DNA of 64,000 nt from Zavarzinella sp. (GTDB lineage Bacteria; Planctomycetota; Planctomycetia; Gemmatales; Gemmataceae). The stretch is taken from NCBI GenBank assembly GCA_041399155.1, contig JAWKTI010000001.1, positions 682,001 to 746,000 of the forward strand, given 5' to 3'. Shown piece by piece: positions 1 through 8,649 of the stretch. The position numbers were made by a program, and so were the translations under genes. The notes under the pieces were generated by a model, which had not been told where the DNA came from, searched no databases, and saw only the letters and a list, made by a program, of their open reading frames with translations. The stretch's first letter is position 1; each line of letters begins with the position of its first letter.

Positions 1-219
1 GGGGTTCTCATTCGAAGCAAAGCGGATGCCCTTCTCGCCTTTTTTCAGCGGCCAGCCTTTATCCACAGATGCCGGTGGGGAATCCAGTTTCTCATGGTCT
101 GCAATCCGTTGCACAATTTTCAGATCACTCGGAATCAGTGTCGTTGGTACTTCTTGTGCAGTCAGTTTCAGGCTGCAGGCGGTGCAGAGCAGGATTCCGA
201 ACAGGAAATCACGTTGCAT
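1..219 (-). CDS. Secreted protein, 3' end outside window (partial)
   Basis: Reading the minus strand from 219 gives 73 open codons that run off the window edge. The start is MQRDFLFGILLCTACS, a short basic N-terminus and hydrophobic stretch like a signal peptide, followed by a polar region rich in Lys and Glu (LIPSDLKIVQRIADHE). An AGGATAAAACA stretch just before the ATG offers a Shine-Dalgarno site. Only the N-terminus is visible, so the family cannot be named. I infer an exported protein. The plus-strand frames over this stretch are shadows. Confidence 0.6.
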   Translation of the reverse strand, partial: MQRDFLFGILLCTACSLKLTAQEVPTTLIPSDLKIVQRIADHEKLDSPPASVDKGWPLKKGEKGIRFASNENP

Positions 220-440
220 TGTTTTATCCTGGAAAGGTTTGGAGCGTGTACACAACCGTAGACAACAGCTAATCGTTCCCACAATCAATTCAATGGCATT
301 TCCAACAAATTGGGCCAGTCGAATATGAAAATTTATAGAGAATCCGAAGCGGACAATTAGTTGATATGCAAACTAATTTGCGGCAAGATTCTTTGCGCTA
401 AGAATCTTAGCTGCAAGCTAAAGTGGGCTTGTACGCACGT

Positions 441-1550
441 TTAAGGTCGTTTGGATAGTGGCACGTAGGGCACATCCTGCCCACCAACATAGATCTGTTC
501 GGGGCGGTAGATTCGGTTGCCATCCAACTGTTCAAACCAGTGTGCCAGCCAGCCCGAAACGCGGGCAATGGCGAAAATTGGGGTGAAAATGTCCCGCGGG
601 ATACCTAACGACGAGTAGATGACGCCGGAAAAGAAATCGACGTTGGGATAAACCCCCTTGGCACCGTAAATCGGCTCGCACACTCGTTCCAGTTCCAGTG
701 CGGTCTGGTACAGCACCGGTTTGGCGGTTTCGGCAAATACCTGTTCGGCGAATTCCTGCAGCACAGTGGCACGTGGGTCTTTGACCTTGTACACGCGGTG
801 CCCCATCCCCATCACCTTGAAGGAAGGCTGTTCGGCCCGTTTCTGGTTCAGCCAGGCTTCTGCTTTTTCCGGCCCGCCAATCTGAACAAGCTGTTCCAGT
901 GCCTCTTCGTTCGCACCACCGTGCAGGGCACCCGAAAGCGATCCCACGGCTGCTGCGATCACTGCAAACGGATTCGCCAGCGACGATGCCGTCACCCGTG
1001 CGGTGAAGGTCGAGGCATTCATATTGTGTTCAGCGTGCAAAATCAGACAGGCATCCACCACTTTGCGGATGGCTGGGGTGGGTTCTTTGCCGAACAGCAT
1101 GTAGTAGAAGTTACCCGCGTGGTCCAGGTCGGCACAGGGGGCAATCGGTTCCAGTCCCTGCCGCAGCCGGGCAAATGCTGCCACCACGGTGGGCATGGCC
1201 GCAATCAGTCGCAATGTGGCTTCCCAGTTGGCATCCGCACACGAAACCGTGCGGGATGGATAAAACATGCCCAGCGACGCCACCGAAGCCTGCAAGGCAT
1301 CCATCGGGTGGGCGTTTGCGGGATAATTCTTGATTGACTCAATCAGACGGTAATGCACGGTCCGCCGGTCTTTCAGATCGGCCACAAACTGTGCCAGTTC
1401 TGCCTGGGTGGGCAGAGTGCCTTTGATCAGCAACCAAGTGGTTTCTTCGAAACAACTTTCTTTTGCTAAGGTTTCCACCGGGATGCCGCGATACGACAGG
1501 ATTGCCCGTTTGCCATCAATAAAACTGACACCAGAGCGTGCCACTGGCAC
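441..1550 (-). CDS. gltA: Citrate synthase
   Basis: Condenses oxaloacetate and acetyl-CoA to citrate, the cytoplasmic entry step of the TCA cycle. About 370 residues, the short type-I bacterial or archaeal-like form. Family signatures visible include SFIDGKRAILSYRG near the N-terminus, LHAEHNMNASTFTAR and GALHGGANEEAL in the middle (catalytic His regions), MGMGHRVYKVKDPRA (His of the GHRVY motif) and PNVDFFSGVIY near the C-terminus. The only in-frame conventional start is GTG at 1550. A better family-like N-terminus (MSTME-KYRLAGLADVPVA) begins at the ATG at 1590 but needs two extra bases near 1575. No partner genes are adjacent. Function is secure, start is not. Confidence 0.93.
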   Translation of the reverse strand: MPVARSGVSFIDGKRAILSYRGIPVETLAKESCFEETTWLLIKGTLPTQAELAQFVADLKDRRTVHYRLIESIKNYPANAHPMDALQASVASLGMFYPSRTVSCADANWEATLRLIAAMPTVVAAFARLRQGLEPIAPCADLDHAGNFYYMLFGKEPTPAIRKVVDACLILHAEHNMNASTFTARVTASSLANPFAVIAAAVGSLSGALHGGANEEALEQLVQIGGPEKAEAWLNQKRAEQPSFKVMGMGHRVYKVKDPRATVLQEFAEQVFAETAKPVLYQTALELERVCEPIYGAKGVYPNVDFFSGVIYSSLGIPRDIFTPIFAIARVSGWLAHWFEQLDGNRIYRPEQIYVGGQDVPYVPLSKRP

Positions 1551-2023
1551 ATCCGCTAGCCCAGCCAGCCGGTATTTCCATGGTACTCATCGGAAAACTC
1601 ACTTGGGGGAAAAAAATCGTTTATTCTTTCTGTTATAGGTACGGATGGGGGCATTGATACCACCTTTCAAGAGAACTCTTACAGTTTCGGTCGAAAAATT
1701 GTGCCTGAAGGGCAAAGTCGCACTTTTTTGCCCGACTGCCAAAATGTAGGAAGGCACTGTTTGCAAAAGCGGTCAGTAAAAAATGAAGATTCCTTCACAA
1801 ATCTACCTTTTCGTAGGTGAAATTAGGTAATCTGGCGAAGTAATGTCAATTTTAACCGCCCCAGATAATCGATTTTACCGATACTCTGCGGTTTCTAATT
1901 ACCAGTCGCACAACCGGAGTCGATAGCACTGGCAGGAAAAGCCTGCGCCACTACGGAATCTGCGCAGCATGGAATATTGGGAATAATCAGCAAGCGATTC
2001 TGAAAACGCAAAGGATAGCGAAG
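1551..2023. other. Intergenic region, 473 bp, divergent promoters expected
   Basis: It separates the leftward citrate synthase gene from the rightward BBP7 gene and should hold both promoters. I see no convincing -35/-10 pair, no repeat and no RNA gene. The open frames over it look like shadows. The first 40 bases probably encode the displaced 5' end of citrate synthase. Confidence 0.5.
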
Positions 2024-3808
2024 ATGATCCGGCGAAAAATGTTGGCAACCATGTGGGGTTGCCTGAGTCTGGTGCCTTGGGTACACGCTCAAACCAATCA
2101 CGAATACACCGTGCCCGCACGTTCGGCCAGCCTGGGGCTGCCTGTGACGGTGTTGAAACCCACCGAAACGATTCGTGGGCAGTCACCTGCACCGGCGTAT
2201 CCGATTTACGTGTCACCAGGATACACCCCGCCGATCGTCGTGCAGCAACCCACCAATTTTGCCGCACTGCAACAGACCGGTACGCAAAAACCGCAGTTTT
2301 TGCCAGTTACTGCACTTTCTGGCCCTCATCAGAATACCGCCCAGCCGATGATGGGCAATCCGATGCTGCCACAGGGAAGTCACTTGGTCCCAGGGATGAT
2401 GCCCACGGCGATGCCTGTGGTGGCCAACCAGACATCCAGCACGATGCTGCCACCCATTACCGTCGATGCAATGCCAGCCGTGCCTGCCCAACCGGGTACT
2501 CCCACGATGGCACCGGTAGCGGAAGGGGTACCGATGGGTACCATGATGGCAAATCCTTACTCTGTCAGTCCGGAAATGGATGGTATCCTTCAGGGAACCA
2601 TGGACACGGGCTGTGGGGATCCCTGCCAGCCGTGCTGCCCTCTGCCTCGGGTGTGGGCGAGTGCCGAATATCTTTACTGGCGAGGTACCAGTGCCGGAAT
2701 TCCCCCTTTGGTGACCCAATCTCCGGTGGCAACAACCATTCCTGGCCCCACCGATCCGCTGTCGGGTGCGTTGAATGATCCGTTAGCGACCACCCTGTTC
2801 GGTGGGAATAATTACCTGGGCGGCATGCGTTCCGGTGTGCGGGCTCGTGCTGGCTTCTGGTTCGATCCCACCAACGGCTGGGGGGTGGATCTGGGTTATT
2901 TCTGGTTAGGTCAGGCCCAGGAACGCTTCGTGGCAGAATCAAATGGCAATCCTGGCCTATACCGCCCATTCTTTAACGTGGCGAACAACGAACCAGACGC
3001 ACAATTGGTGGCATTGATCGATCCGGAATTCGGCCCGATTCTGGCGGGACGCGTCACCGTGGATGCGATGACGGATATTTATGGCTTTGAAGGCAATCTG
3101 CGGAAAGTGCTGTACTGCGACGAATGCAACCGAATCGATCTGTTGCTGGGCTATCGCTTCCTGCAACTGCGGGATGTCCTGACCGTACAGGAAGATCTGG
3201 TCGTTTCTGCCCCACTCGGTGTGGAAAATCCTGATGGTACCGTCGTACCATTCGGTTCCCAGTTCACCGTTTTTGACCGGTTTGAAACGATTAACCGCTT
3301 CCATGGTGGTACCCTTGGTCTGGCAGGTGAGTTTCGCCGTGGGATCTTCAGCCTGGGCTTCCGTGCCAGTGCCTCGGTGGGTGTGACGCAGCACCGCGTG
3401 CTGATTGATGGCAGCACCCGTGCCACGATCCCTGCAGATCCCATTGCTGGTACCCCCGGTGACAGTGCGGTCAATCCAGGCGGTCTGCTGGCTCTGCCCA
3501 CCAACATCGGCAAGTACTCTGGCAGCAGCTTCACCGTGTTGCCAGAAGGCAGCCTGACGCTGGGTATTCATGTGACGGATAACATCCGGCTCTTCGGTGG
3601 GTACAACATAATGTACTGGAACAATGTGGCCCGTGCGGGTGAGCAGATTGATACCCGCGTGAACCCGAACTTCCTGGCTGGTGCTGGTGCAGTCACGGGG
3701 AACAACGTCCCACAGTTTGGGCAGCCTAACCGTTTCCCTGCGTTTAATCTGCAAACCAGCAGCTACCTGCTGCACGGCTGGACGGGTGGGATCGAGTTCC
3801 GCTGGTAA
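2024..3808 (+). CDS. BBP7-family outer-membrane beta-barrel protein
   Basis: 594 residues. An N-terminal signal peptide ends near residue 22 (WGCLSLVPWVHAQ). Residues of roughly 30-190 are low complexity, rich in Pro, Met, Thr and Gln. A short Cys cluster (DTGCGDPCQPCCPLP) precedes the barrel, whose entry motif RVWASAEYLYWRGTSAG is characteristic of the planctomycete BBP7 family. Beta-strand-like segments follow (GVDLGYFWLG, RIDLLLGYRFLQLRD, SLGFRASASVG, IRLFGGYNIMYWNN). The chain ends in an aromatic residue (GGIEFRW), as outer-membrane barrels do. Substrate and role are unknown. The second copy in this window (18901-20190) lacks the Pro/Met-rich spacer. Probably an abundant cell-envelope protein. 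Confidence 0.88.
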   Translation: MIRRKMLATMWGCLSLVPWVHAQTNHEYTVPARSASLGLPVTVLKPTETIRGQSPAPAYPIYVSPGYTPPIVVQQPTNFAALQQTGTQKPQFLPVTALSGPHQNTAQPMMGNPMLPQGSHLVPGMMPTAMPVVANQTSSTMLPPITVDAMPAVPAQPGTPTMAPVAEGVPMGTMMANPYSVSPEMDGILQGTMDTGCGDPCQPCCPLPRVWASAEYLYWRGTSAGIPPLVTQSPVATTIPGPTDPLSGALNDPLATTLFGGNNYLGGMRSGVRARAGFWFDPTNGWGVDLGYFWLGQAQERFVAESNGNPGLYRPFFNVANNEPDAQLVALIDPEFGPILAGRVTVDAMTDIYGFEGNLRKVLYCDECNRIDLLLGYRFLQLRDVLTVQEDLVVSAPLGVENPDGTVVPFGSQFTVFDRFETINRFHGGTLGLAGEFRRGIFSLGFRASASVGVTQHRVLIDGSTRATIPADPIAGTPGDSAVNPGGLLALPTNIGKYSGSSFTVLPEGSLTLGIHVTDNIRLFGGYNIMYWNNVARAGEQIDTRVNPNFLAGAGAVTGNNVPQFGQPNRFPAFNLQTSSYLLHGWTGGIEFRW

Positions 3809-3964
3809 GTTTGAAATCCATCTTCCGACGCCCCCATTTCCCAATTTGCTGATGTGCGTTTGAAAATCATGAAAATTTGGTGAATTGATTCTCCCATTAT
3901 CTGGGAAAGTTCCCACAATTTACTTAGCCTCTCCGATTGAACTCATACCACCTGGAGCAATTCC

Positions 3965-5506
3965 ATGTTTCAACGCACAATCCTGGCGACGCTGGGATTC
4001 CTGTTTTTGGTACAGCACGTCGGTGCACAACAAGCGGCACCTGGTCCGGAAGAACTGGACAAACGCTTGATTGATGCTGCCAAGAAAGATTCTGAATTAA
4101 TGAAGAATCTCCAATATTTGTCCGACGTGATTGGCCCACGGATGACCGGATCGGAGAATCTGAAAAAAGCCAATGACTGGGCTGCAGATGTGATGAAGAG
4201 TTATGGTCTGCAGAATGTCCACCTGGAACCGTGGGAGATCCCCACTGGCTGGAAGCGTGGCACCGCCACGATGAAACTGGTGGAGCCGAACAATGGCCGC
4301 ACGCTGTTTGTGGCATCGCGAGCCTGGACACCAGGGATCAAAGGCAAGCAAACCTGCAATGTCGTAGCGATTACCGCCCGCACGCGGGCTCAACTTGCGG
4401 AATACAAAGGCAAACTGAAGAACGCGGTGGTGCTGGTTGGCCCACCTGCAACCGTGGCACCGATCACCAATTTAAGTTACCCCGCACCTGAAAGTGGCCC
4501 ACGTGATCCGAAGGAAAAAGCGAAAGAAGAACCCAAGCAAGCCCCACCCAAAACGGAACAGCCGAAAGAAAATATTCGCGAGTTTCTGGCCTTTCGGCGA
4601 GAACTGGGCGAATTTCTCCGTACAGAAGGGATTGCAATGTCGCTTTCCGATGCAGGGAAGCCCCATAATCTGCTGACAATGACTGGTTCGTGGCCCACCG
4701 ATCCGCGGGAAAAGGAACGCCTGCCCGCACTGTTTATTGCCCACGAACATTATGCCTTGCTGCACCGATTGTGCACTGCCAGCAAAGATGCCAAGGTGCA
4801 GGTGGAAGTGGAACTGACGAACAATTCATCCCAGGCCCGATCACCGTGTACAACACCGTGGGGAAATTCCTGGTAAGAAAAAGGACGATTTGTCGTCATT
4901 GGTGCCCACATCGACTCGTGGGATCTTGCACAGGGCACCACCGATAATGGAACAGGCACCTGCACTGTGCTGGAAGCTGCCCGCATTCTGGCCAAGTCGG
5001 GTGTGGTTCCCGAACGCACGATTCGCTTTGTATTATTCAGTGGGGAAGAGCAAGGGCTGCACGGTTCGAAAGAATATTGCAAACGCCACAAAGATGAAAT
5101 GCCCAAGACCTCCATGGCACTGGTGCACGATACGGGTACTGGCCGGGTGCAGGGTTTTTACCTTTCAGGCCGTTCGGCAGTGAAAACGATTTTTGAAAAA
5201 GAACTGGTATCGTTAAAACCACTCGGTCTGGAAAATCTCAGCATTCGCAGCATGAACGCGACCGACCACGCAGCCTTTGAACAGGTGGGTGTGCCCGGCT
5301 TTGCCTGTATTCAGGATATGTCCGAATATCGCCTGACCCACCACACTCAGACGGATACGTTTGACAAAGCAAATGAAGGAAATCTCATACAAGGTGTTCA
5401 GATTATGGCCGTGACCGCGATGCGGGTGGCAAATTTGCCCGAATTGCTGCCACGGGAACGCACCACAACGCCGAAAAAAGAGCCAAAAGCGGAACCAGGT
5501 AAATAA
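3965..5506 (+). pseudogene. M28 family metallopeptidase, broken by three one-base losses
   Basis: A secreted Zn-aminopeptidase (signal peptide to about residue 21, FLFLVQHVGAQ). The first frame stops at 4876, and the rest of the protein continues in the original frame to 5506. Three single-base losses explain this: near 4824 (AACAA-TTC), 4862 (GGGG-AAA) and 4890 (GATT-TGTC). After them the frame is restored. Read through, the M28 metal ligands are all present: GAHIDSWD, TDNGTG, SGEEQG, VHDTG and THHTQTD. The C-terminus is Lys/Glu/Pro rich. The losses all lie in short homopolymers within 70 bp, so sequencing error is as likely as decay. A paralogue with a PDZ domain lies at 35351. Confidence 0.8.
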
Positions 5507-5561
5507 ATTTATATCATCATTCCGTTATATTACAAACTAATTAATCTTCTGGGCTACCACC

Positions 5562-5972
5562 ATGCCACAGACAACAGAAAATGAGATGTGGCTGCAGGCA
5601 GTCGCCGTGCGAGAGTTTGCCCACTGCCCCTATTCTGGATTTGCGGTGGGTGCTTGCCTGGAAAGTGATACTGGAGAACTGTTTACCGGCTGCAACGTCG
5701 AAAATGCTACCCTGGGACTGACCATCTGTGCCGAACGGGTGGCCCTGGTGAAAGCCGTCAGCCATGGGGCAAAACGATTTCGGGCGGTATGTGTGGTTAC
5801 GGACACCACCGCACCCACGTTTCCGTGTGGTGCATGCCGCCAGCTCTTGTGGGAATTCGGTGGCGATATGCGGGTGATGCTGGGCAATAAGGCCGGAATC
5901 ATGGCCGAATACCACTTGCAGGAATTATTTCCCCATGCCTTCGATGGCAGTTCTTTCACCCCACTGGAATAA
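5562..5972 (+). CDS. cdd: Cytidine deaminase
   Basis: 136 residues, the usual size for the homotetrameric enzyme that hydrolyses cytidine or deoxycytidine to uridine in pyrimidine salvage. Visible motifs are YSGFAVGA (substrate loop), GCNVENAT, TICAERVAL (zinc-ligand Cys and proton-shuttling Glu of the CAE motif) and PCGACRQ (the other two zinc Cys). The start at 5562 gives the normal short N-terminal helix. It stands alone between a peptidase and the TolQ operon, with nearly 200 bp on the downstream side. Confidence 0.93.
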   Translation: MPQTTENEMWLQAVAVREFAHCPYSGFAVGACLESDTGELFTGCNVENATLGLTICAERVALVKAVSHGAKRFRAVCVVTDTTAPTFPCGACRQLLWEFGGDMRVMLGNKAGIMAEYHLQELFPHAFDGSSFTPLE

Positions 5973-6173
5973 TCGCTTTTCTGTTACTGACGTTCGCTGG
6001 GACAAGGCGTTTTCTTGCAAAAGCAGACGAAAATGATTGAATTTTCCTTTCACTGCTTGCATTAGTTGTAGAATTTGAATAACCTTTTCTTCAATCGATT
6101 GTTACTTGCCCCAAAGCTTTCAAAGTTGTTGGGATTTCTGTAACCAATTGCCTTAACTTGTAGTAGGTCACCT

Positions 6174-6989
6174 ATGCAATTGCGACTCTCATCTCGCTGG
6201 TGGTACACTCTTTCAATAAGTGTGTTGACTGTGGTAGTTCTCCTTCTGTTTGCGGATCCCGCAATGGCAGAGGAGGGTGAAGAAGGTGGTTCTAATAAGA
6301 ACGTTTACGTCCACATCTTAAAATCAGCCGGTCCATTCTTGATTGTGCTGGCGGTTCCTTCGCTGGCCCTGATCGCATTGATTATCCTGCTCTTTCTCGA
6401 CCTGCGAACCAGTAACGCCATTCCAAAAGGCTTTGTGGATGAGTTTGTTGATATTGTGAACAAACGCCGCTTCAAAGAAGCGTTTGATATGGCACGAAAT
6501 GATACATCGTTCCTCGGTCGCGTGTTGACCGCGGGGATGTCACGCTTGCAGTATGGTCTGGAAGACGCTCGCGAGGCATCGATCAATATGCTGGAAAGCA
6601 TCCGATCGGGTAAAGAGCAATTCAACAACTACATCGCGGTGATTGGTTCGCTCGGGCCACTGATTGGTCTGGTCGGAACCGTGCTGGGGATGATTCGGGC
6701 GTTTATTGTGCTGGCAGACGGTGGTGCAATTAACGCTGCAAAATTGTCGGAAGGTATTTCGGAAGCACTTTCGATTACCTTCCTTGGGATCGGTCTGGCA
6801 CTGCCTGCAATTTTCTTCAATGCCTTCTTCCGGAACCGGATTATTTCCATTTCCATGGATACGGGGAACATTGCCGACGATTTGCTGACGCAGATGTATC
6901 ACAACTCCAAGAAAGGTGGGCCGACACCCAGCGGTACCACGAGTGCACCGCCCAGTGCTCCTCCCCCACCCCCACCTCCCCCGAAATAA
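6174..6989 (+). CDS. MotA/TolQ/ExbB proton channel family protein
   Basis: 271 residues. The N-terminal hydrophobic segment (residues 12-32, ending PAMAEE) resembles a signal peptide or extra membrane helix. A membrane helix follows at about 55-75, then a cytoplasmic domain, then two helices containing the TolQ/ExbB core (IGSLGPLIGLVGTVLGMIRAF and SITFLGIGLALPAIFFNAFF). The tail after residue 250 is almost pure proline, ending PPPPPPPPK. With the two ExbD-like proteins downstream it should form an inner-membrane proton-driven complex that powers outer-membrane transport or envelope processes. No TonB gene is seen here. Confidence 0.9.
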   Translation: MQLRLSSRWWYTLSISVLTVVVLLLFADPAMAEEGEEGGSNKNVYVHILKSAGPFLIVLAVPSLALIALIILLFLDLRTSNAIPKGFVDEFVDIVNKRRFKEAFDMARNDTSFLGRVLTAGMSRLQYGLEDAREASINMLESIRSGKEQFNNYIAVIGSLGPLIGLVGTVLGMIRAFIVLADGGAINAAKLSEGISEALSITFLGIGLALPAIFFNAFFRNRIISISMDTGNIADDLLTQMYHNSKKGGPTPSGTTSAPPSAPPPPPPPPK

Positions 6990-7072
6990 TTTTCTGTGGA
7001 AATCTGTTCGGTTCAGGGAACTTTCTTGTTGCTAATACGATCTAAGGACACAGGAACCACGAGGTAACAAAC

Positions 7073-7519
7073 ATGAGCCACGGTGGTGGAGAGGGCGAAG
7101 CCAGTACTGAAACAGCACTGATTCCTTTGTTGGATCTGGTGTTGCAGTTGGTGATGTTCTTCATGATGGTTGCCAACTTCGTTTCAGAGCAGTTTTCTAC
7201 TGAAATTGCTCTGCCTACTGCGAATCAGGCCCGCCCGTTATCTGCCGAGCAGATGAACACCATGTTCGCGAACATTGATAAAAAAGGTTATGTCGTTGTT
7301 TCTGGGTATGAACCAAAATTGACAGAAGTCGAAATTGAAACGATTTTCAAAACGGCAGCATCCACCCACCCCAAAGGGGCCGAGTGGGCGAAAGAAAATG
7401 TCATTCTGATTTTGCGGTCGGACCGCGATACGGAATACCGTCACTTGTTCAAAACTATGTCTGCTGGCAAAAAAGCTGGCTTTCGACAATTACAACTTCG
7501 TGCTCTGCTGAAGAGCTGA
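7073..7519 (+). CDS. ExbD/TolR family biopolymer transport protein, first copy
   Basis: 148 residues with a single N-terminal membrane helix. The helix contains the functionally important Asp in TALIPLLDLVLQLVMFFMM, which in ExbD/TolR takes part in proton flow. The rest (residues 45-148) is a periplasmic domain ending in a KAGFRQLQLRALLK strand. It follows the TolQ-like gene by 83 bp and precedes a second ExbD by 10 bp, so the three are probably one operon. Two different ExbD subunits per TolQ are common in planctomycetes. Confidence 0.9.
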   Translation: MSHGGGEGEASTETALIPLLDLVLQLVMFFMMVANFVSEQFSTEIALPTANQARPLSAEQMNTMFANIDKKGYVVVSGYEPKLTEVEIETIFKTAASTHPKGAEWAKENVILILRSDRDTEYRHLFKTMSAGKKAGFRQLQLRALLKS

Positions 7520-7529
7520 GGTAGCACTG

Positions 7530-8012
7530 ATGTCTCGTAAACGAAAACATGAAAAACCAATTGAATTGACACTGCCGATCACGCCGTTTCTGGATATGGC
7601 TTTTCAGTTGATGTTCTTTTTCGTTTCGACATTCAATCCACGTCCGGTGGAAGGCCAGATCCCGATTCAGATGCCGAAACTGGATGTTAGCGAGAGTTCC
7701 ACTTCCGTGCAACCACCCAGCGACATCCTGAATGAAGAATACACAATATCGATTACTTCAGGCGATGGGAACCCCGGGACTGTTTCGTTTTCCGGTGGGA
7801 CGCTGGCCAAAGAGACAATGGATGGAGCAGATCCGATTAAAGGTCTCAATGACCGGTTAAGCAAAATTACCAAGCCCACCAGTAAAGATGCAAAAGTGAC
7901 GATCACGATTGAAGCAGACGATATTCTGCGTGTTGCCCACCTGATGAACTTTATGGACGTCTGTAAACAGAACGGCTTTGAATCAATCGGCTTTGCACCA
8001 CTCAAAAAGTAA
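7530..8012 (+). CDS. ExbD/TolR family biopolymer transport protein, second copy
   Basis: 160 residues. The basic N-terminus (MSRKRKHEKP) is followed by the membrane helix with the family Asp (LPITPFLDMAFQLMFFFVSTF). A periplasmic domain of about 110 residues contains a strand-rich middle and ends FESIGFAPLKK, typical of TolR/ExbD. The sequence differs clearly from the copy just upstream, so the pair is not a recent duplication. It is the last gene of the operon; the repeat-bearing gap begins right after its stop. Confidence 0.9.
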   Translation: MSRKRKHEKPIELTLPITPFLDMAFQLMFFFVSTFNPRPVEGQIPIQMPKLDVSESSTSVQPPSDILNEEYTISITSGDGNPGTVSFSGGTLAKETMDGADPIKGLNDRLSKITKPTSKDAKVTITIEADDILRVAHLMNFMDVCKQNGFESIGFAPLKK

Positions 8013-8021
8013 CTGTTGTTG

Positions 8022-8345
8022 CCTTCATCGCCCGCAATTTAAGCAAGCAAATTTCTTTTCAAGATTGACCTCAAATTCGCAAAGCCGCAATGGACCTACG
8101 GTGTAAAACGAACTGCAAGTGACGGAATTCGTATGTGAGCCGACGGCAATCGCTGCCATTCGTTTTTGTCTTCATAGCCCGCAGCGCCCAGCAAGGGAAT
8201 TTTGTTTTTAAAATCGACCTCAAAGCCGCAATGGAGCTACGGTGTAAAACGAACCGCCTGCGTTAGCGACGGAATTTCCCTCATGAGCCTACGGCAAACG
8301 CTGCGATTTGTATTAACAATGCCTTCTTTGCCCGCGAAGGGATTT
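8022..8345. repeat. Two to three diverged tandem copies of a CTTCATAGCCCGCAGCG-type repeat
   Basis: 8022-8168 and 8169-8318 align along their length. Shared blocks are CTTCAT[AC]GCCCGCA, GCCGCAATGGA[CG]CTACGG, TGTAAAACGAAC, GACGGAATT and GAGCC[GT]ACGGCAA[AT]CGCTGC. A third partial copy begins near 8322 (CCTTCTTTGCCCGCGAAGGG). The head of the unit matches the arms of the hairpins at 27510 and 34712. I see no coding content. Confidence 0.7.
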
Positions 8346-8450
8346 CTTGAGATTTTCTCATTCAAATTGGTAAGCACTATTTAACAGAATTGTAGTCCAC
8401 TGATGACACTTCACCTGGCATGCTAACCTAAGCCGGATATTTGCAAAACA

Positions 8451-8632
8451 TGGATTCCCGCCTGCGCGGGAATGACGGTTGTTACACCGTCTCAAGTCAA
8501 AACAAGGAAAACAATCTGAACTTCCGAAAACCGTTATTCTTTGGTCAGGCGGGAATCCAGCAGAAAACTCGAAGTGCAATCAGTTAACCGAAGTATCCAG
8601 TAAACCGTCATTCCCGCGCTGGCGGGAATCCA
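8451..8632. repeat. Three ATTCCC-GGGAAT (dRS3-like) repeats
   Basis: Copies at 8451-8478 (inverted: GGATTCCCGCCTGCGCGGGAA), 8532-8559 (degenerate left arm) and 8606-8632 (CGTCATTCCCGCG..GGCGGGAATCCA). The last two share a 3' extension GCAGAAAACTC[AG]AAGTGC, so the mobile or copied unit is longer than the palindrome. The core resembles the neisserial dRS3 element (ATTCCC, 8 nt, GGGAAT). They lie between the ExbD operon and the convergent YHYH gene. Confidence 0.8.
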
Positions 8633-8649
8633 GCAGAAAACTCAAAGTG

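Noticed and set aside
26..328. Plus-strand open frame at the window start
   Set aside because: The minus strand has a signal-peptide-coding gene with a ribosome binding site over the same bases.
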